This document shows positions 9,710-19,614 of a stretch of 64,000 nt of DNA, piece by piece (the stretch's first letter is position 1; the number at the start of each line of letters is the position of its first letter). The stretch lies in the NCBI RefSeq assembly GCF_963583255.1, contig NC_084811.1:17006088-17070087 (forward strand), written 5' to 3'. The notes beneath the pieces are model-generated. The model was not told where the DNA came from. It was given only the letters and a program-made list of their open reading frames with translations, and did no database searches. The position numbers and the translations under genes are program-made. The DNA comes from Pyrus communis (lineage: Eukaryota > Streptophyta > Magnoliopsida > Rosales > Rosaceae).

Positions 9710-12228
9710 TGATAGGAGCATATTCATGCGACTTAAATGGCTTGTTCTCGTGCATTTACATTATGTTTCTCTCGTTATTTTAGTCCTTTATGCTTCTTTT
9801 GTGTGTTTTCAGGTTCTAAGGGCCTAGGGAGCAAGAAAGTGCATTTTGAGGCCATTTGGAGCATTTTTGGGCATGGATTGGATAGCTTATCCATGGAGCC
9901 AAGAGGATGGACGAATTTGAAGGCCTTGTATGCACTTGAAGACACAAAACAATGGCCCTAACCCAATCACATTCACCTTGCCTTGGGCTTAACACAAACA
10001 CCATTCCTTGCCATGCAAGGGGGAGCAATTTGGGTCCATTTCATGTACTTAAACCCTAGCCCAATCCACAATCACTTCAAAGCCATGCAAAACCTTTCAA
10101 CACCCTTTAATCATCCCCCTTTAAGTTATGATTTTATTTCCTAACCCTACATGCATTATTTATTGCATCTTCACATGCATTCACACACACTTTACACATT
10201 CAAACACTAGCCAAACCGTGAGCTCCCATTCCTTTATGCCATTTTCAGATTTCCACCCACTAACCTAGTCATCAACACATGCACTTCCACCTTTCATCCA
10301 CAATGATTCATGATTCATTCACTTTGCATCCTTTAATTCAATCACATACTTTCCCATTGTATAATACATCCACATGCATCTTTAACCAACAAACATTACA
10401 ACCACATGCACTCCCATTCACTCAATGCCGTGGCTTCCCTTTGCACCCACATGCACCCTTTTCTCCACATTCCAAACCTTGTGCCGTGTATCCCCTTCAT
10501 CATTCCAGCATTCCACCTAATTCACATGCCTTCATTCATTCTTTATTCCACTTACACTCATCATCACACACCTTAGCAATCAACACATGCAATCACATGC
10601 ATCACAACCACAAAGAACCATCCTGAAAACACATTGCCGTGTATCCCCTTCATCAATTCCAGCATCTTCACATGTCTTCTAGCTTTCCCTTTCATTTCCA
10701 CCACTCATTCTTCATCATTTCAGCCACCTACATGCATTAATTATTAAACTCTTCATCATTGCATTCAGAAAATGAGCAAGAAAGCTTCTCAATGCCGTGT
10801 ATCCCCTTCACCATTTCAGCACATTCCAACACCTTCACATGCAATTCCAGTTTTCACATGTTTTCCTAACTGATTTTCCATCATTAATTAGCCACTTGCA
10901 TCTTAAACAAACAGCCATATGTTCCCTCCACTACTCCTATAAATACCCTTGCATTCATTCATTCAAGATCATCTCATTTTCATACACAACACACCACAAA
11001 CACTTCCATCTTCTCCCTAGCCGTGAGTCTCTCCATTTTCTGCACCATTCCCTTCCCTTTCTCCTCCATTTCTTCCATTTCCATATCCCCCCAATCCATT
11101 CAACACACCAACAACATCCCTTAGTCCTTGTGCTACAACGAAGACGAAGAGAAGAGGGCCTAAACGTTCATACAATTCACGTTTGAGTTGTTGGAATGTT
11201 TATGCGTTTCTTTGATTTCAATGTTTAAATTCAATTCTCTTTGTTTTGTAATATGAGGAATGGAAGAGAAGAGTGCCTAAACGTTCATACAATTCAAGTT
11301 TGAGTTGTTGGAATGTTTAGGTGTTTCTTTGATTTCAAAGTTATGAGGAACTAAACCCTTTTTGGCTAGGGGTGATTTCAATACCATGATTATTTATGTG
11401 ATATGAATTAATGAATTCCGGTTATGAACTCTTGATTCGTGAATGCAATTGGCTTAACTATTTGATGATTAACTTATTTGTGTTTGTTGATTGAGGGTCG
11501 ACACTTAATTAGCATGCATGAATATGTGGCTAAAGTTTAAGAAGGTTTCACATAATCGTTACTAACTTATACTTGAAAGTAGTGAAGGTCGCTTGTCACG
11601 ATCGCGTTAAGTTTAATTCTTAGCATGAGTAACATGATGTCATAGTTACAAATGCTTTGTCAATGCTTATGGTTTTCATTATTCTTAATGATCTTCGATT
11701 GTATCTCTATTATGATGACATGTAGGGAACTTTTGAGAATGTTTTGGGTTGTCGAATGATGCCATCCAATCCAATAATATAAGGAAAATCTGAGGGTTAA
11801 CTAGTGATGTCACGGTTAATTTGGGGCATTGTCGTTCATAATTCAATGAAGGAATAACTGGAAATTGATTCATATGCATAAATATCATGTGTAGAGAAAG
11901 AACCCTTAGCTAGCTTCCCATCCATTCATTTCCGTCAAATCCATATTTACAATTTGTTTTGTTTCCAAGTATTCATTTTAGTTTAAATTTGTCCAAATCC
12001 AATTCCCCCCTATTTCGTTGAAGTCTTAGTCTTAATCTTTCTTATTTTTAGTTTTGCTTTCTTCGAGCATTAAATAGTATTTTATATTGTGTTTTTATGT
12101 TTTTAAGTCAATTTAGAAGGTTTTAGCAAGCCCTCCTAATCCTCGGTCTAGAACGATCCCTCACTTATCCATTCTACTACAATTGTCAAACGAGGGTTTA
12201 ATTTGAGTGTCAAGTAATTCTCGCATCA
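9710..12228 (+). mobile_element. 5' LTR of element B
   Basis: The U3 part (about 9710-10930) contains ten CATGCA words and three copies of a GCCGTGTATCCCCTTCA motif (near 10494, 10633, 10795). A TATA box lies at 10938-10945. Downstream, a segment of about 80 bp is tandemly duplicated with a 120-bp period (about 11143-11223 and 11263-11340). ATGATG-type words occur at 11634, 11712, 11756 and, as GTGATGTCAC, at 11804. Histidine-rich open frames inside the LTR arise from CAC/CAT-rich DNA and are not considered genes. Confidence 0.93.
10938..10945 (+). promoter_or_regulatory. TATA box of element B LTR
   Basis: TATAAATA in the context CTCCTATAAATACCC, identical in position in the 3' LTR (23421-23428) and in related solo LTRs (for example near 35193). 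It is the likely core promoter for the genomic RNA. Confidence 0.7.
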
Positions 12229-12233
12229 AATTT

Positions 12234-12251
12234 TGGCGCCGTTGCCGGGGA
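12234..12251 (+). other. Primer-binding site of element B (perfect tRNA-Asp match)
   Basis: TGGCGCCGTTGCCGGGGA matches all 18 bases of the complement of the plant tRNA-Asp(GTC) 3' end and starts six bases after the LTR terminus. The following ATTAG extends a sequence complementary to U5 (12136-12146). Confidence 0.93.
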
Positions 12252-12364
12252 TTAGCAACTTTGCTAATCCTTTGTCTTTATTTTTATATTTTTTTTTGTT
12301 TTTCGTGCATTCTTATTTCAGATTCTTAGTTTGTTTGTTTCCTTGTTTTTTTTAGGTACTGTGT

Positions 12365-14998
12365 ATGACTCGTAGCTCTCGGCTTATTATAGAGAACATC
12401 TCCGACTTTGACGGTGATTTTGAACGCACTTTGAGGAGAACGAGGAGTCAACAAGAGCCACCACAACCTCCACCACAACCTGGGCTTGAAGAAGACGACG
12501 TAGGTGTAGAAGAAAAGCCCACGGATCAGATTTTTGAAGAAGAACAAGCCATGGCAGCAGATAATAGAACCATCAAGGAGCTTTCGGCCTCAGGTTTGGA
12601 TAATGCATTGCCTCTTTGTATCCAATACCCCACGGCTGCAGAGGGGAAGACTGAGGAATTTGAACTCAAATCCAGTTTGTTACACCATATTCCGAAGTTC
12701 CATGGCTTGTCTATGGAAGACCCCAACAAACACTTGAAGGAGTTCGAGGTGGTTTGTTCGAGCATGACCCCCGTCAATGTGGATGGGAGTATATTGAAGA
12801 TGAAGGCCTTTCCATTTTCACTTATGGACAAGGCCAAAGATTGGCTCTACGAACTAGCCCCGGGAACTGTGACTTCGTGGGAGAGTATGAAGCGTGCTTT
12901 CTTGGAGAAATTCTTCCCTACTTCGAGAGTGATTCTCCTACGGAAGAAAATTAGTGGTATTCAACAGAATCATGGTGAGACATTCCCGGCTTATTATGAG
13001 CGCTTCAAGGGCCTTGTAGCTTCATGTCCTCAACATCAAATGAAGGAGGAACTTCTCCTTCAATATTTCTATGAGGGCCTCCTTCCTATCGAACGTCAAA
13101 TGCTTGATGCATCAGCGGGAGGAGCATTGGTGGACAAAACACCAAGGGATGCCAAGATTCTCATAGCCAACCGAGCGCTCAACGCTCAACAATATGAAGG
13201 AGTGGGTCAAAGGGAAGCCCCACGACAACAAAGTGTAAATGAGGTAAGTGCTATTTCTGAAATTCAATCACAACTTGCTAATCTTACTTCTCTTGTTTCT
13301 CAGGTTGTGATTGGTCCAAAAGCACAAGAACACCAAGTTTGTGGCGTGTGCTCAATTCAAGGGCATCCATCCGACAAGTGCCCTCAACTAATCGAGAATG
13401 GTGGGTGGGAATCTGCCAATGCAATTGGTTTCCAAGGACAAAATCAAAACAACCCATACTCGAACACTTACAATGCCGGATGGAGGGACCATCCAAACTT
13501 CAAATGGAGGGAGCCACAACAAGCTGCCCAACAAGGAGGATTTAGGCCAAACCCCCCTGGTTTTTATTCCAAGCCGTATGCACCCCAACAACCCCAACAA
13601 CCTTCGGCATCATCTCATTCAGGTACGTCCTTGGAAAGTGATCAAGCTATGCAATTACTAACCTCTATTTCGCAGGGGTTGCAAAATCAAAACAACCGGA
13701 TAGCAAATAACGAGAAGGAGATGACGGATATGAAGAAACAAATAGGGCAGATTTCTGAGTTCCTTGGACAAATTAGAGAGCAAGGAAAGCTTCCTAGCTC
13801 AACCACAGTCAATCCAAAGGGAGGATTCGAATCCGCCAAGGCCATCACGCTAAGGGGTGGAAAAGAAGTTGGGACCGAGCCAAACAATCCCAAATCTGCC
13901 CAGAAAGTAGATGAAGAGACGACACAACCTGAGGCAGATCACCCTAACTCGGCCAAATCAGGTAATTTAAGTTCAAATTCATGTACTTCACGTCCTAATC
14001 TGCCCAATGTACCTTTTCCTCGCAGGTTCATGCAAGAAAAAAAGGAAGAAAGCGAGAAGGACATTCTTGAAACGTTCCGGAAGGTTCAAGTGAACATACC
14101 GCTTCTCGATGCAATCAAACAGGTTCCAAAGTATGCTAAATTCCTCAAGGACCTATGCAATACAAAGAGAAGAAGGGCAAACAAAGAGGTAGTGAAGGTA
14201 AGCGAGAATGTGTCCGCTGTTTTGCAACGTAAACTGCCTACCAAGTGCAAAGACCCCGGTAGTTTCACGATTCCTTGTGTGATTGGACATAATCGTTTTG
14301 AACATGCCATGCTTGATTTAGGTGCATCCATAAATGTCATGCCTTATTCTATTTATGCATCTATGAATTTGGGTGAATTAAAACAAGATGGTGTAATTAT
14401 ACAATTGGCCGATCGTTCTAACGCGTATCCAAAAGGAGTTTTGGAAGATGTGCTTGTGCAGGTGAACCATTTAATTTTTCCGGCTGATTTCTACGTCCTA
14501 GACATGGAGGATTCAGCCCATTCTACATCTTTGCCGATTCTCCTTGGTAGGCCATTCATGAAGACGGCCCGAACGAAGATTGATGTATACAAAGGCACCT
14601 TGACAATGGAATTCGATGGGGAAGTGATTGATTTTAATATTTCTGAAACTATGAGATATCCCGTTGATGACCATTCTTGTTTTTCCATTGATGTTATCGA
14701 TTCTTTGGCGCAGGTATACCTTGAAGAATTGAACGAGGACGCCCTGGAAACAACCATCACTAAGGCTATAGAGCGCAAAAATGAAGGATTTGGGCCAATG
14801 CAAGGCCACGGCAAGGAGGAGGAATTCTTTGCAATGGGTTCTAGTGAAGAAATAATTGAGGTTGTGGCAGCCCTTGAGTCATTGCCACAACAATATGGTA
14901 AGGTTCCACTCTCACTTTCAAATTCAGTTTCCACTAAGATGCTACCTTCTGTTGTCAGGCACCATCGCTTGAACTTAAGCTGTTGCCGGACCATTTGA
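12365..14998 (+). CDS. gag-pro: Gag-protease polyprotein of element B
   Basis: 877 codons from an ATG 113 bases after the primer site. An acidic, proline-rich N-terminus is followed by the Retrotrans_gag capsid domain at about residues 115-265 ([22 protein letters not shown]). A single CCHC zinc knuckle (C326, C329, H334, C339; spacing 2-4-4) is the probable RNA-binding nucleocapsid. A Q/P/N-rich spacer runs to about 430, then an E/K-rich linker. The aspartic protease lies at about 620-745, with D651-L-G-A-S in place of the common DTGA/DSGA, and LLGRPF downstream. Gag assembles the particle and the protease cleaves the polyprotein. The frame ends in TGA (14996-14998) just before RT, although RT homology resumes in other frames. 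Two small deletions (about 1 nt near 14958, about 4 nt near 14998), or removal of an intron-like segment plus one deletion, would explain this. Confidence 0.9.
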   Translation: MTRSSRLIIENISDFDGDFERTLRRTRSQQEPPQPPPQPGLEEDDVGVEEKPTDQIFEEEQAMAADNRTIKELSASGLDNALPLCIQYPTAAEGKTEEFELKSSLLHHIPKFHGLSMEDPNKHLKEFEVVCSSMTPVNVDGSILKMKAFPFSLMDKAKDWLYELAPGTVTSWESMKRAFLEKFFPTSRVILLRKKISGIQQNHGETFPAYYERFKGLVASCPQHQMKEELLLQYFYEGLLPIERQMLDASAGGALVDKTPRDAKILIANRALNAQQYEGVGQREAPRQQSVNEVSAISEIQSQLANLTSLVSQVVIGPKAQEHQVCGVCSIQGHPSDKCPQLIENGGWESANAIGFQGQNQNNPYSNTYNAGWRDHPNFKWREPQQAAQQGGFRPNPPGFYSKPYAPQQPQQPSASSHSGTSLESDQAMQLLTSISQGLQNQNNRIANNEKEMTDMKKQIGQISEFLGQIREQGKLPSSTTVNPKGGFESAKAITLRGGKEVGTEPNNPKSAQKVDEETTQPEADHPNSAKSGNLSSNSCTSRPNLPNVPFPRRFMQEKKEESEKDILETFRKVQVNIPLLDAIKQVPKYAKFLKDLCNTKRRRANKEVVKVSENVSAVLQRKLPTKCKDPGSFTIPCVIGHNRFEHAMLDLGASINVMPYSIYASMNLGELKQDGVIIQLADRSNAYPKGVLEDVLVQVNHLIFPADFYVLDMEDSAHSTSLPILLGRPFMKTARTKIDVYKGTLTMEFDGEVIDFNISETMRYPVDDHSCFSIDVIDSLAQVYLEELNEDALETTITKAIERKNEGFGPMQGHGKEEEFFAMGSSEEIIEVVAALESLPQQYGKVPLSLSNSVSTKMLPSVVRHHRLNLSCCRTI
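14898..14958 (+). other. Intron-like GT-AG interval between protease and RT in element B
   Basis: GTAAGG at 14898 and TTGTCAG ending at 14958 bracket 61 bases. An ACTAAG branch-point-like word lies about 27 bases from the AG, followed by a pyrimidine-rich stretch. It sits at the same place as the interval in element C (2098-2156) and is followed in both by APxxExK codons. Element A has readable coding sequence here without these signals. Strict splicing would give an early stop, so function is uncertain. Confidence 0.4.
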
Positions 14999-14999
14999 T

Positions 15000-16487
15000 G
15001 TGTTTTTGGGAAAAGGCGAAACATTGCCAGTCATCATTTCATCAAGTCTCACGGCAATGGAGGAGGAGAAGCTTGTGAGGGTGCTGCGAGAGCACAAAAC
15101 GGCCATAGGGTGGACTTTGGCCGACATTAAAGGAATAAGCCCTACCACATGCATGCACCGTATACTTCTTGAGGAGGGGGCTAAACCAACTCGAGAGGCT
15201 CAACGCCGTCTCAACCCTCCGATGATGGAAGTGGTGAAGAAGGAAATAATCAAGCTTTTGGATTGCGGAGTGATCTACCCTATCTCCGATAGCCGTTGGG
15301 TCTCTCCAGTTCAAGTCGTTCCCAAGAAGTCCGGAGTAACTGTTATCAAGAATGATGAGAATGAGCTCGTGCCTACACGCATTCAGACTGGATGGCGAGT
15401 ATGTATCGATTACCGGAAGCTAAATGCCATGACTAGGAAAGATCACTTTCCTTTGCCATTCATCGACCAGATGCTCGAAAGGTTAGCCGGTCATGCTTTT
15501 TACTGTTTTCTTGATGGATACTCTGGATATAACCAAATTGTGATAGCCCCGGATGATCAAGAGAAGACCACATTCACATGTCCCTTTGGAACATTTGCTT
15601 ATCGTCGCATGCCATTTGGCTTATGCAACGCACCGGCCACTTTCCAAAGGTGTATGGTAAGTATATTTTCTGATTTTGTTGAAAAGATCATTGAGGTTTT
15701 CATGGATGATTTCAGTGTATTTGGGAGTTCATTTGATAATTGCTTGGATAATCTGACCTTAATTTTGAAACGATGTGTTGAAACTAACCTTGTCTTGAAT
15801 TGGGAGAAATGTCACTTTATGGTGAAACAAGGTATAGTTTTAGGACATATTGTTTCAGAAAAAGGAATTGAAGTAGATAAATCGAAAATAGACCTTGTAC
15901 GTCACTTACCCTCTCCTACTTCGGTTAGAGAGGTACGTTCGTTTCTTGGCCATACAGGGTTCTATAGGCGTTTTATCAAGGACTTCTCCAAGATGTCCAA
16001 CCCTCTTTGCCGATTGCTTCAAAAAGATGTGCCATTCAAGTTTGATGAAGAGTGTAATTCGGCATTTAACCAACTCAAGGAGAAGCTAGTCTCGGCCCCC
16101 ATTATTGTACCTCCAGATTGGAGCCTTCCGTTCGAGCTCATGTGCGATGCATCCGACTATGCATTAGGAGCTGTTCTACGACAAAGAAGAGACAAGCGGC
16201 CGCATGTCATATACTATGCCTCTCGGACTCTCAATGATGCCCAATTGAACTACTCCATGACGGAAAAAGAACTTCTAGCTGTGGTTTTTGGTTTAGATAA
16301 ATTCCGTTCATATTTAATTGGTACTAAAGTAATCGTTTATTCTGATCATGTAGCTTTGAGGTACTTGCTCACGAAAAAGGAAGCAAAGCCGAGGCTTATC
16401 CGTTGGATTCTTCTTCTTCAAGAATTTGATATTGAAATCCGGGATAAAAAAGGAAGCGAGAATGTAGTGGCTGACCATTTAAGCTGA
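15000..16487 (+). CDS. pol (RT-RH): Reverse transcriptase-RNase H of element B
   Basis: 495 codons opening at 15000 with GTG, not ATG, so this is the continuation of a polyprotein and not an independent gene. [23 protein letters not shown] (catalytic D172), [16 protein letters not shown] and the FMDDF active site (D236, D237). RNase [11 protein letters not shown] (D383), TEKELLA (E424) and YSDH (D449), a complete acidic set. It copies the genomic RNA into DNA. The segment ends VVADHLS followed by TGA at 16485-16487, where the family normally has Arg (CGA). A C-to-T change there separates it from the integrase, which follows in the same frame. Confidence 0.92.
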   Translation: MFLGKGETLPVIISSSLTAMEEEKLVRVLREHKTAIGWTLADIKGISPTTCMHRILLEEGAKPTREAQRRLNPPMMEVVKKEIIKLLDCGVIYPISDSRWVSPVQVVPKKSGVTVIKNDENELVPTRIQTGWRVCIDYRKLNAMTRKDHFPLPFIDQMLERLAGHAFYCFLDGYSGYNQIVIAPDDQEKTTFTCPFGTFAYRRMPFGLCNAPATFQRCMVSIFSDFVEKIIEVFMDDFSVFGSSFDNCLDNLTLILKRCVETNLVLNWEKCHFMVKQGIVLGHIVSEKGIEVDKSKIDLVRHLPSPTSVREVRSFLGHTGFYRRFIKDFSKMSNPLCRLLQKDVPFKFDEECNSAFNQLKEKLVSAPIIVPPDWSLPFELMCDASDYALGAVLRQRRDKRPHVIYYASRTLNDAQLNYSMTEKELLAVVFGLDKFRSYLIGTKVIVYSDHVALRYLLTKKEAKPRLIRWILLLQEFDIEIRDKKGSENVVADHLS

Positions 16488-17873
16488 ATGATCCATGAGG
16501 AGCATGAACATGCCGTGCCTATCCCTGAAACTTTTCCCGATGAGCAGCTGCTATCCATTGAGGTAAGTGAACCATGGTATGCAGATTTAGTGAATTACTT
16601 GGTGGCTAAACAATTTCCAAATGAACTAAACAAACACCAACGTGATAAGCTTAAAAATGATGCACGTTTTTATGTTTGGGATGACCCTTATTTGTGGAAG
16701 TATTGCTCAGATCAAATTGTACGTAGATGTGTGCATGATTCTGAATTTCACTCAATTCTAAGCTTTTGTCACACATATGCATGTGGTGGTCATTTTGGCA
16801 CACAACGCACTGCCCTCAAGGTTCTAGAGTGTGGTTTTTATTGGCCGACTATATTTAGGGATGCTAGAACCTTTTGTATGTCTTGTGATCGTTGCCAACG
16901 AATGGGTAACATAGGTACCAAGGACCAAATGCCGCAAACCCCTGTCTTTAATGTTGAAATTTTTGATGTTTGGGGCATTGATTTCATGGGCCCTTTCCCT
17001 CCATCTTATGGTTTCACTTATATCTTGCTAGCTGTTGATTATGTTTCTAAATGGGTGGAAGCAAAAGCCACCCGTATTAACGATTCTAAGGTGGTTGCAG
17101 ATTTCGTGAAAACTAACATTCTTGCTAGGTTTGGAATGCCGAGAGTAATCATAAGTGATGGAGGGTCTCACTTTTGCAATCGGACCATTGAGGCGTTGCT
17201 AAGAAAGTACCATGTCAACCATAAGGTCTCCACACCTTACCATCCTCAAACAAATGGCCAAGCCGAGGTGTCTAACCGAGAAATCAAACAAATTTTGGAG
17301 AAGACCGTTGGACCAACAAGGAGGGATTGGAGCTTACGTTTAGATGATGCACTGTGGGCATATCGTACGGCGTACAAAACACCCATTGGGATGTCACCTT
17401 TTCGACTCGTCTATGGTAAGCCATGTCATTTGCCCGTAGAGTTAGAGCACAAGGCACATTGGGCCGTGAAGACTTTCAACATGGACATAGATGCAGCGGG
17501 AGTTCATAGGAAGCTCCAATTGAATGAACTTGAGGAGATTCGGAATGAAGCCTATGAGAATGCCCGGATGTACAAAGCCAAGACCAAAGCATTCCATGAT
17601 AAAATGATTCGAACCAAGACCTTCACAGTTGGGCAGAAAGTGTTACTTTTCAACTCTCGCCTACGTTTGTTTCCTGGTAAGTTGCATTCTAAATGGATTG
17701 GCCCGTTTGTTGTTACTAACGTTTTACCTTATGGTGCAGTCCACATAAAAAGCTTAAGGAATGGCGTAGAATTCAAGGTGAACGGGCATCGGTTGAAGCC
17801 ATATTACGAGCATGGTGTGGGGCAAGTGGTGGAAGACATTCCTTTCCATTCCGTGGGCTCAAATGAAGATTAA
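16488..17873 (+). CDS. pol (INT): Integrase of element B
   Basis: 461 codons in the same frame as the RT segment, cut off only by the TGA at 16485. The zinc-binding HHCC domain uses H95, H102, C133 and C136 (CDRCQR). The core has GIDFMG (D165), ISDGGSHF (D224) and [10 protein letters not shown] (E260), with 35 residues between the second Asp and the Glu: a full DD35E triad. A GPF/Y-like module ([14 protein letters not shown]) follows near residues 403-418. There is no chromodomain, which fits the Athila/Tat side of Ty3/gypsy. The enzyme joins element DNA ends to the target, producing the 5-bp duplications seen here. The ATG at 16488 is coincidental. No independent promoter is seen. Confidence 0.92.
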   Translation: MIHEEHEHAVPIPETFPDEQLLSIEVSEPWYADLVNYLVAKQFPNELNKHQRDKLKNDARFYVWDDPYLWKYCSDQIVRRCVHDSEFHSILSFCHTYACGGHFGTQRTALKVLECGFYWPTIFRDARTFCMSCDRCQRMGNIGTKDQMPQTPVFNVEIFDVWGIDFMGPFPPSYGFTYILLAVDYVSKWVEAKATRINDSKVVADFVKTNILARFGMPRVIISDGGSHFCNRTIEALLRKYHVNHKVSTPYHPQTNGQAEVSNREIKQILEKTVGPTRRDWSLRLDDALWAYRTAYKTPIGMSPFRLVYGKPCHLPVELEHKAHWAVKTFNMDIDAAGVHRKLQLNELEEIRNEAYENARMYKAKTKAFHDKMIRTKTFTVGQKVLLFNSRLRLFPGKLHSKWIGPFVVTNVLPYGAVHIKSLRNGVEFKVNGHRLKPYYEHGVGQVVEDIPFHSVGSNED

Positions 17874-18333
17874 AAGAGGGTACTCATCCGGCTGAAAGAC
17901 GTAAAAGAAAGCGCTTCGTGGGAGGCAACCCATGCATCCGAATAGAGAAGAACTTGGAAACCCCTTTAAGAGACTTATTTTTATTCCTTTCTTTTTCTTT
18001 ACTGCCTTTACTTTGCTTTCTTTCTCGTATTTGTTTATTTGCTTGCTCTGTTGTGACTTTCTGCTTAAAACATTGAGGACAAAGTTTGATTTAAGTGTGG
18101 GGGGGTAAACAATTTGTATTTGCATGAATTTCGTGGGATTTATTCACCTATCACTTAGAATGTTGTTTCTTGCTGTTTTAAGCGTTTTTAGAGTGTTTTA
18201 GTGTGTTTTATAGTGTCTTGGTATAAAACTCCGAAAATTTGATAAAAATTTAAAAAAAAAATTCTTTTGAAAAACCCAAAAATATGTGTTTTTAGAGTCA
18301 TTTGAGTCATTTTGGTGTTTGTTTGTGTCTTAG
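17874..18333 (+). mobile_element. Post-integrase tail of element B, first copy
   Basis: Noncoding. It has the hairpin TGGGAGGCAACCCA (17919-17932), a mutated form of the palindrome ACATTGAGGACAATGT (18068-18087), AAGTGTGGGGGGG (18093-18105) and an A/T-rich segment up to TTTGTGTCTTAG. The part 18058-18333 is a diverged direct repeat of 20477-20732. Confidence 0.75.
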
Positions 18334-18436
18334 CGCTACTTGGGAGGCAACCCAATACAGTAAATAAAACAAAGCTTGTTCATTGATTTTTCGATAAATT
18401 ACAATTGTATCTAAACATGGCAGAAAGATGGAGTCT

Positions 18437-19108
18437 TCACAAAGGTTGTTTGCGTGAAGCCCCACTACGAGGCGCAGAAGCGGAAGGCGCAGAAGCGGGA
18501 GGCATAGAAGCGGGAGGCATCGGAGCGGAAGCCATCGGAGCGGGAGGCATCGGAGCTAGAGCATTCCAGGCCTCAATACTTGGCCAAGCGCTGGATGACC
18601 CAAGAAAAAGCTGCCTCTGGAGGAAAGACGAGAACCTTTGACGGTCACTGTGAATCCGACCTTCAGACTCTTCCAGCTCATCAAGCTTCCTCTTCATGCC
18701 CGTCGAATAGTTGTTTGCAAGCACGTGCAAACTTCTATTCTCATACTTCAGCTGCTGGATCTCCTGCTTGAGACTTTCCACCTCTGCCATCAATGATTCC
18801 ACCTGACGGGAGCGGGCAAGCAGGCGTTGGCCCATGTTGGACACAGAACTCGCACACTGAACACTAAGTGCGAGGGACTCTTGAACGGCCAACTCATCGG
18901 ACCGTCCTGACAGCAGCCTACTATCTTTCGGAGTGAGGAGGTTCCTAGCTACTATTGTAGCTGTTGTGGCGTCCTGCATCACGGAGTCTTCACCTGTGAG
19001 AGGACCGTTAGAAGAAAAGAAAGAAGGGCGCCATAAGTTACCTTGAAGCGGCGCGCCCGTATCACTGCTAAGGCTCAATTCCAAGCTAAGGTTCGATGAG
19101 TTTGCCAT
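18437..19108 (-). CDS. Antisense coiled-coil ORF carried by element B
   Basis: 223 codons, ATG at 19108, stop at 18437-18439. No catalytic domain is recognised. The N-terminal 50 residues are Ser/Leu-rich. Residues 52-90 (ARNLLTPKDSRLLSGRSDELAVQ) are followed by a strong heptad region at about 95-150 (RQVESLMAEVESLKQEI onward), predicted coiled coil. The C-terminal part, about 185-213, is a low-complexity Ala/Pro/Met/Ser tract encoded by six 15-bp repeats (18471-18560). From memory, similar coiled-coil proteins are common in plant annotations as retrotransposon-derived 'uncharacterized proteins', and antisense ORFs are documented at this position in Tat-lineage elements (Retand, Grande). Finding one in an Athila-lineage element suggests recombination. 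The ORF is undamaged although gag-pol is broken. Its function is unknown. Confidence 0.65.
   Translation of the reverse strand: MANSSNLSLELSLSSDTGAPLQGNLWRPSFFSSNGPLTGEDSVMQDATTATIVARNLLTPKDSRLLSGRSDELAVQESLALSVQCASSVSNMGQRLLARSRQVESLMAEVESLKQEIQQLKYENRSLHVLANNYSTGMKRKLDELEESEGRIHSDRQRFSSFLQRQLFLGSSSAWPSIEAWNALAPMPPAPMASAPMPPASMPPASAPSASAPRSGASRKQPL
18471..18560. repeat. Six 15-bp tandem repeats in the antisense ORF
   Basis: Consensus GGCATCGGAGCGGGA with variants GGCGCAGAAGCGGAA and GGCATAGAAGCGGGA, repeated six times in register. On the minus strand each unit encodes five residues of the Ala/Pro/Met/Ser tract. The array is in frame, so unit gain or loss would change length without a frameshift. 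Confidence 0.85.
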
Positions 19109-19267
19109 TTTTCAAAAGTGTTCAAAGAGAAGGGATGGAGTTAAATTTCAAAGGGCCGGAGTCGATTTTCTTCAGAGTGTGTTTGTTGTGGTGATCGATA
19201 GCTCAATAAAAAAGCCAAGGCGACGCGTCCACCAATTCAAAAAGCCGGAATTTCCGGCGTAATTTAG

Positions 19268-19528
19268 GCGACGCTTTCTCGGCTTTTCAGAAGGCGCGTT
19301 CAACTTTGTCAAAAGATTTCTTCTTTTCAGACAACACGTGGAGGCCATCATCACAACTACACATCTTTAGCCGACAAGCGCAAAGTTCGGCGACGCTTTC
19401 TCTGCTTTTCAGAAGACGCGTGCAACTTTGTCAAAAGGAGCCGCATCTGCACTACCACGTGTCGCTCAGAAATCGAAGGGGCGCCTGCTCAGAAATCGAA
19501 GAGGCGTATTCAAAAATCGAAGAGGCGC
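19268..19528. repeat. Direct repeats and G-boxes upstream of the antisense ORF
   Basis: A 49-bp segment starting GGCGACGCTTTCTC recurs at 19268-19316 and 19390-19438 (122 bp apart, a few changes). Three short AGAAATCGAAGNGGCG-like units follow at about 19469-19528. Two CACGTG G-box palindromes sit at 19335-19340 and 19456-19461. All lie 160-420 bp upstream of the antisense ATG, where promoter or 5' UTR would be expected. Confidence 0.6.
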
Positions 19529-19607
19529 CACTATTTCAAAAAGCCGGAGTTGCGGGATCAAAACGTTTGTCGACAAAGGTAAAAAGTACCACCACTTGCT
19601 ATTATCT

Positions 19608-19614
19608 CTATATA
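19608..19614 (-). promoter_or_regulatory. Possible TATA box for the antisense transcript
   Basis: On the minus strand this reads TATATAG, about 500 bases before the antisense ATG at 19108, with the G-boxes and repeats lying between it and the ATG. This is position and sequence only. The resulting 5' UTR would be long. Confidence 0.3.

Noticed and set aside
10279..11186. Open frames of 115-129 codons in the 5' LTR of element B, also at 22762-23669, 34254-35397 and 53625-54363 (minus).
   Set aside because: They lie inside LTR U3, are rich in His, Pro and Ser because of CAC/CAT/CCA bias, lack conserved motifs, and recur only because the LTR is repeated.
16488..16490. ATG directly after the TGA as the start of an independent integrase gene.
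   Set aside because: Same frame and continuous homology with the polyprotein. The TGA is best explained as a point mutation, and no promoter lies there.
18405..18641. Plus-strand frame rich in Gly/Ala/Glu.
   Set aside because: It is the opposite-strand reading of the 15-bp repeats in the antisense ORF.
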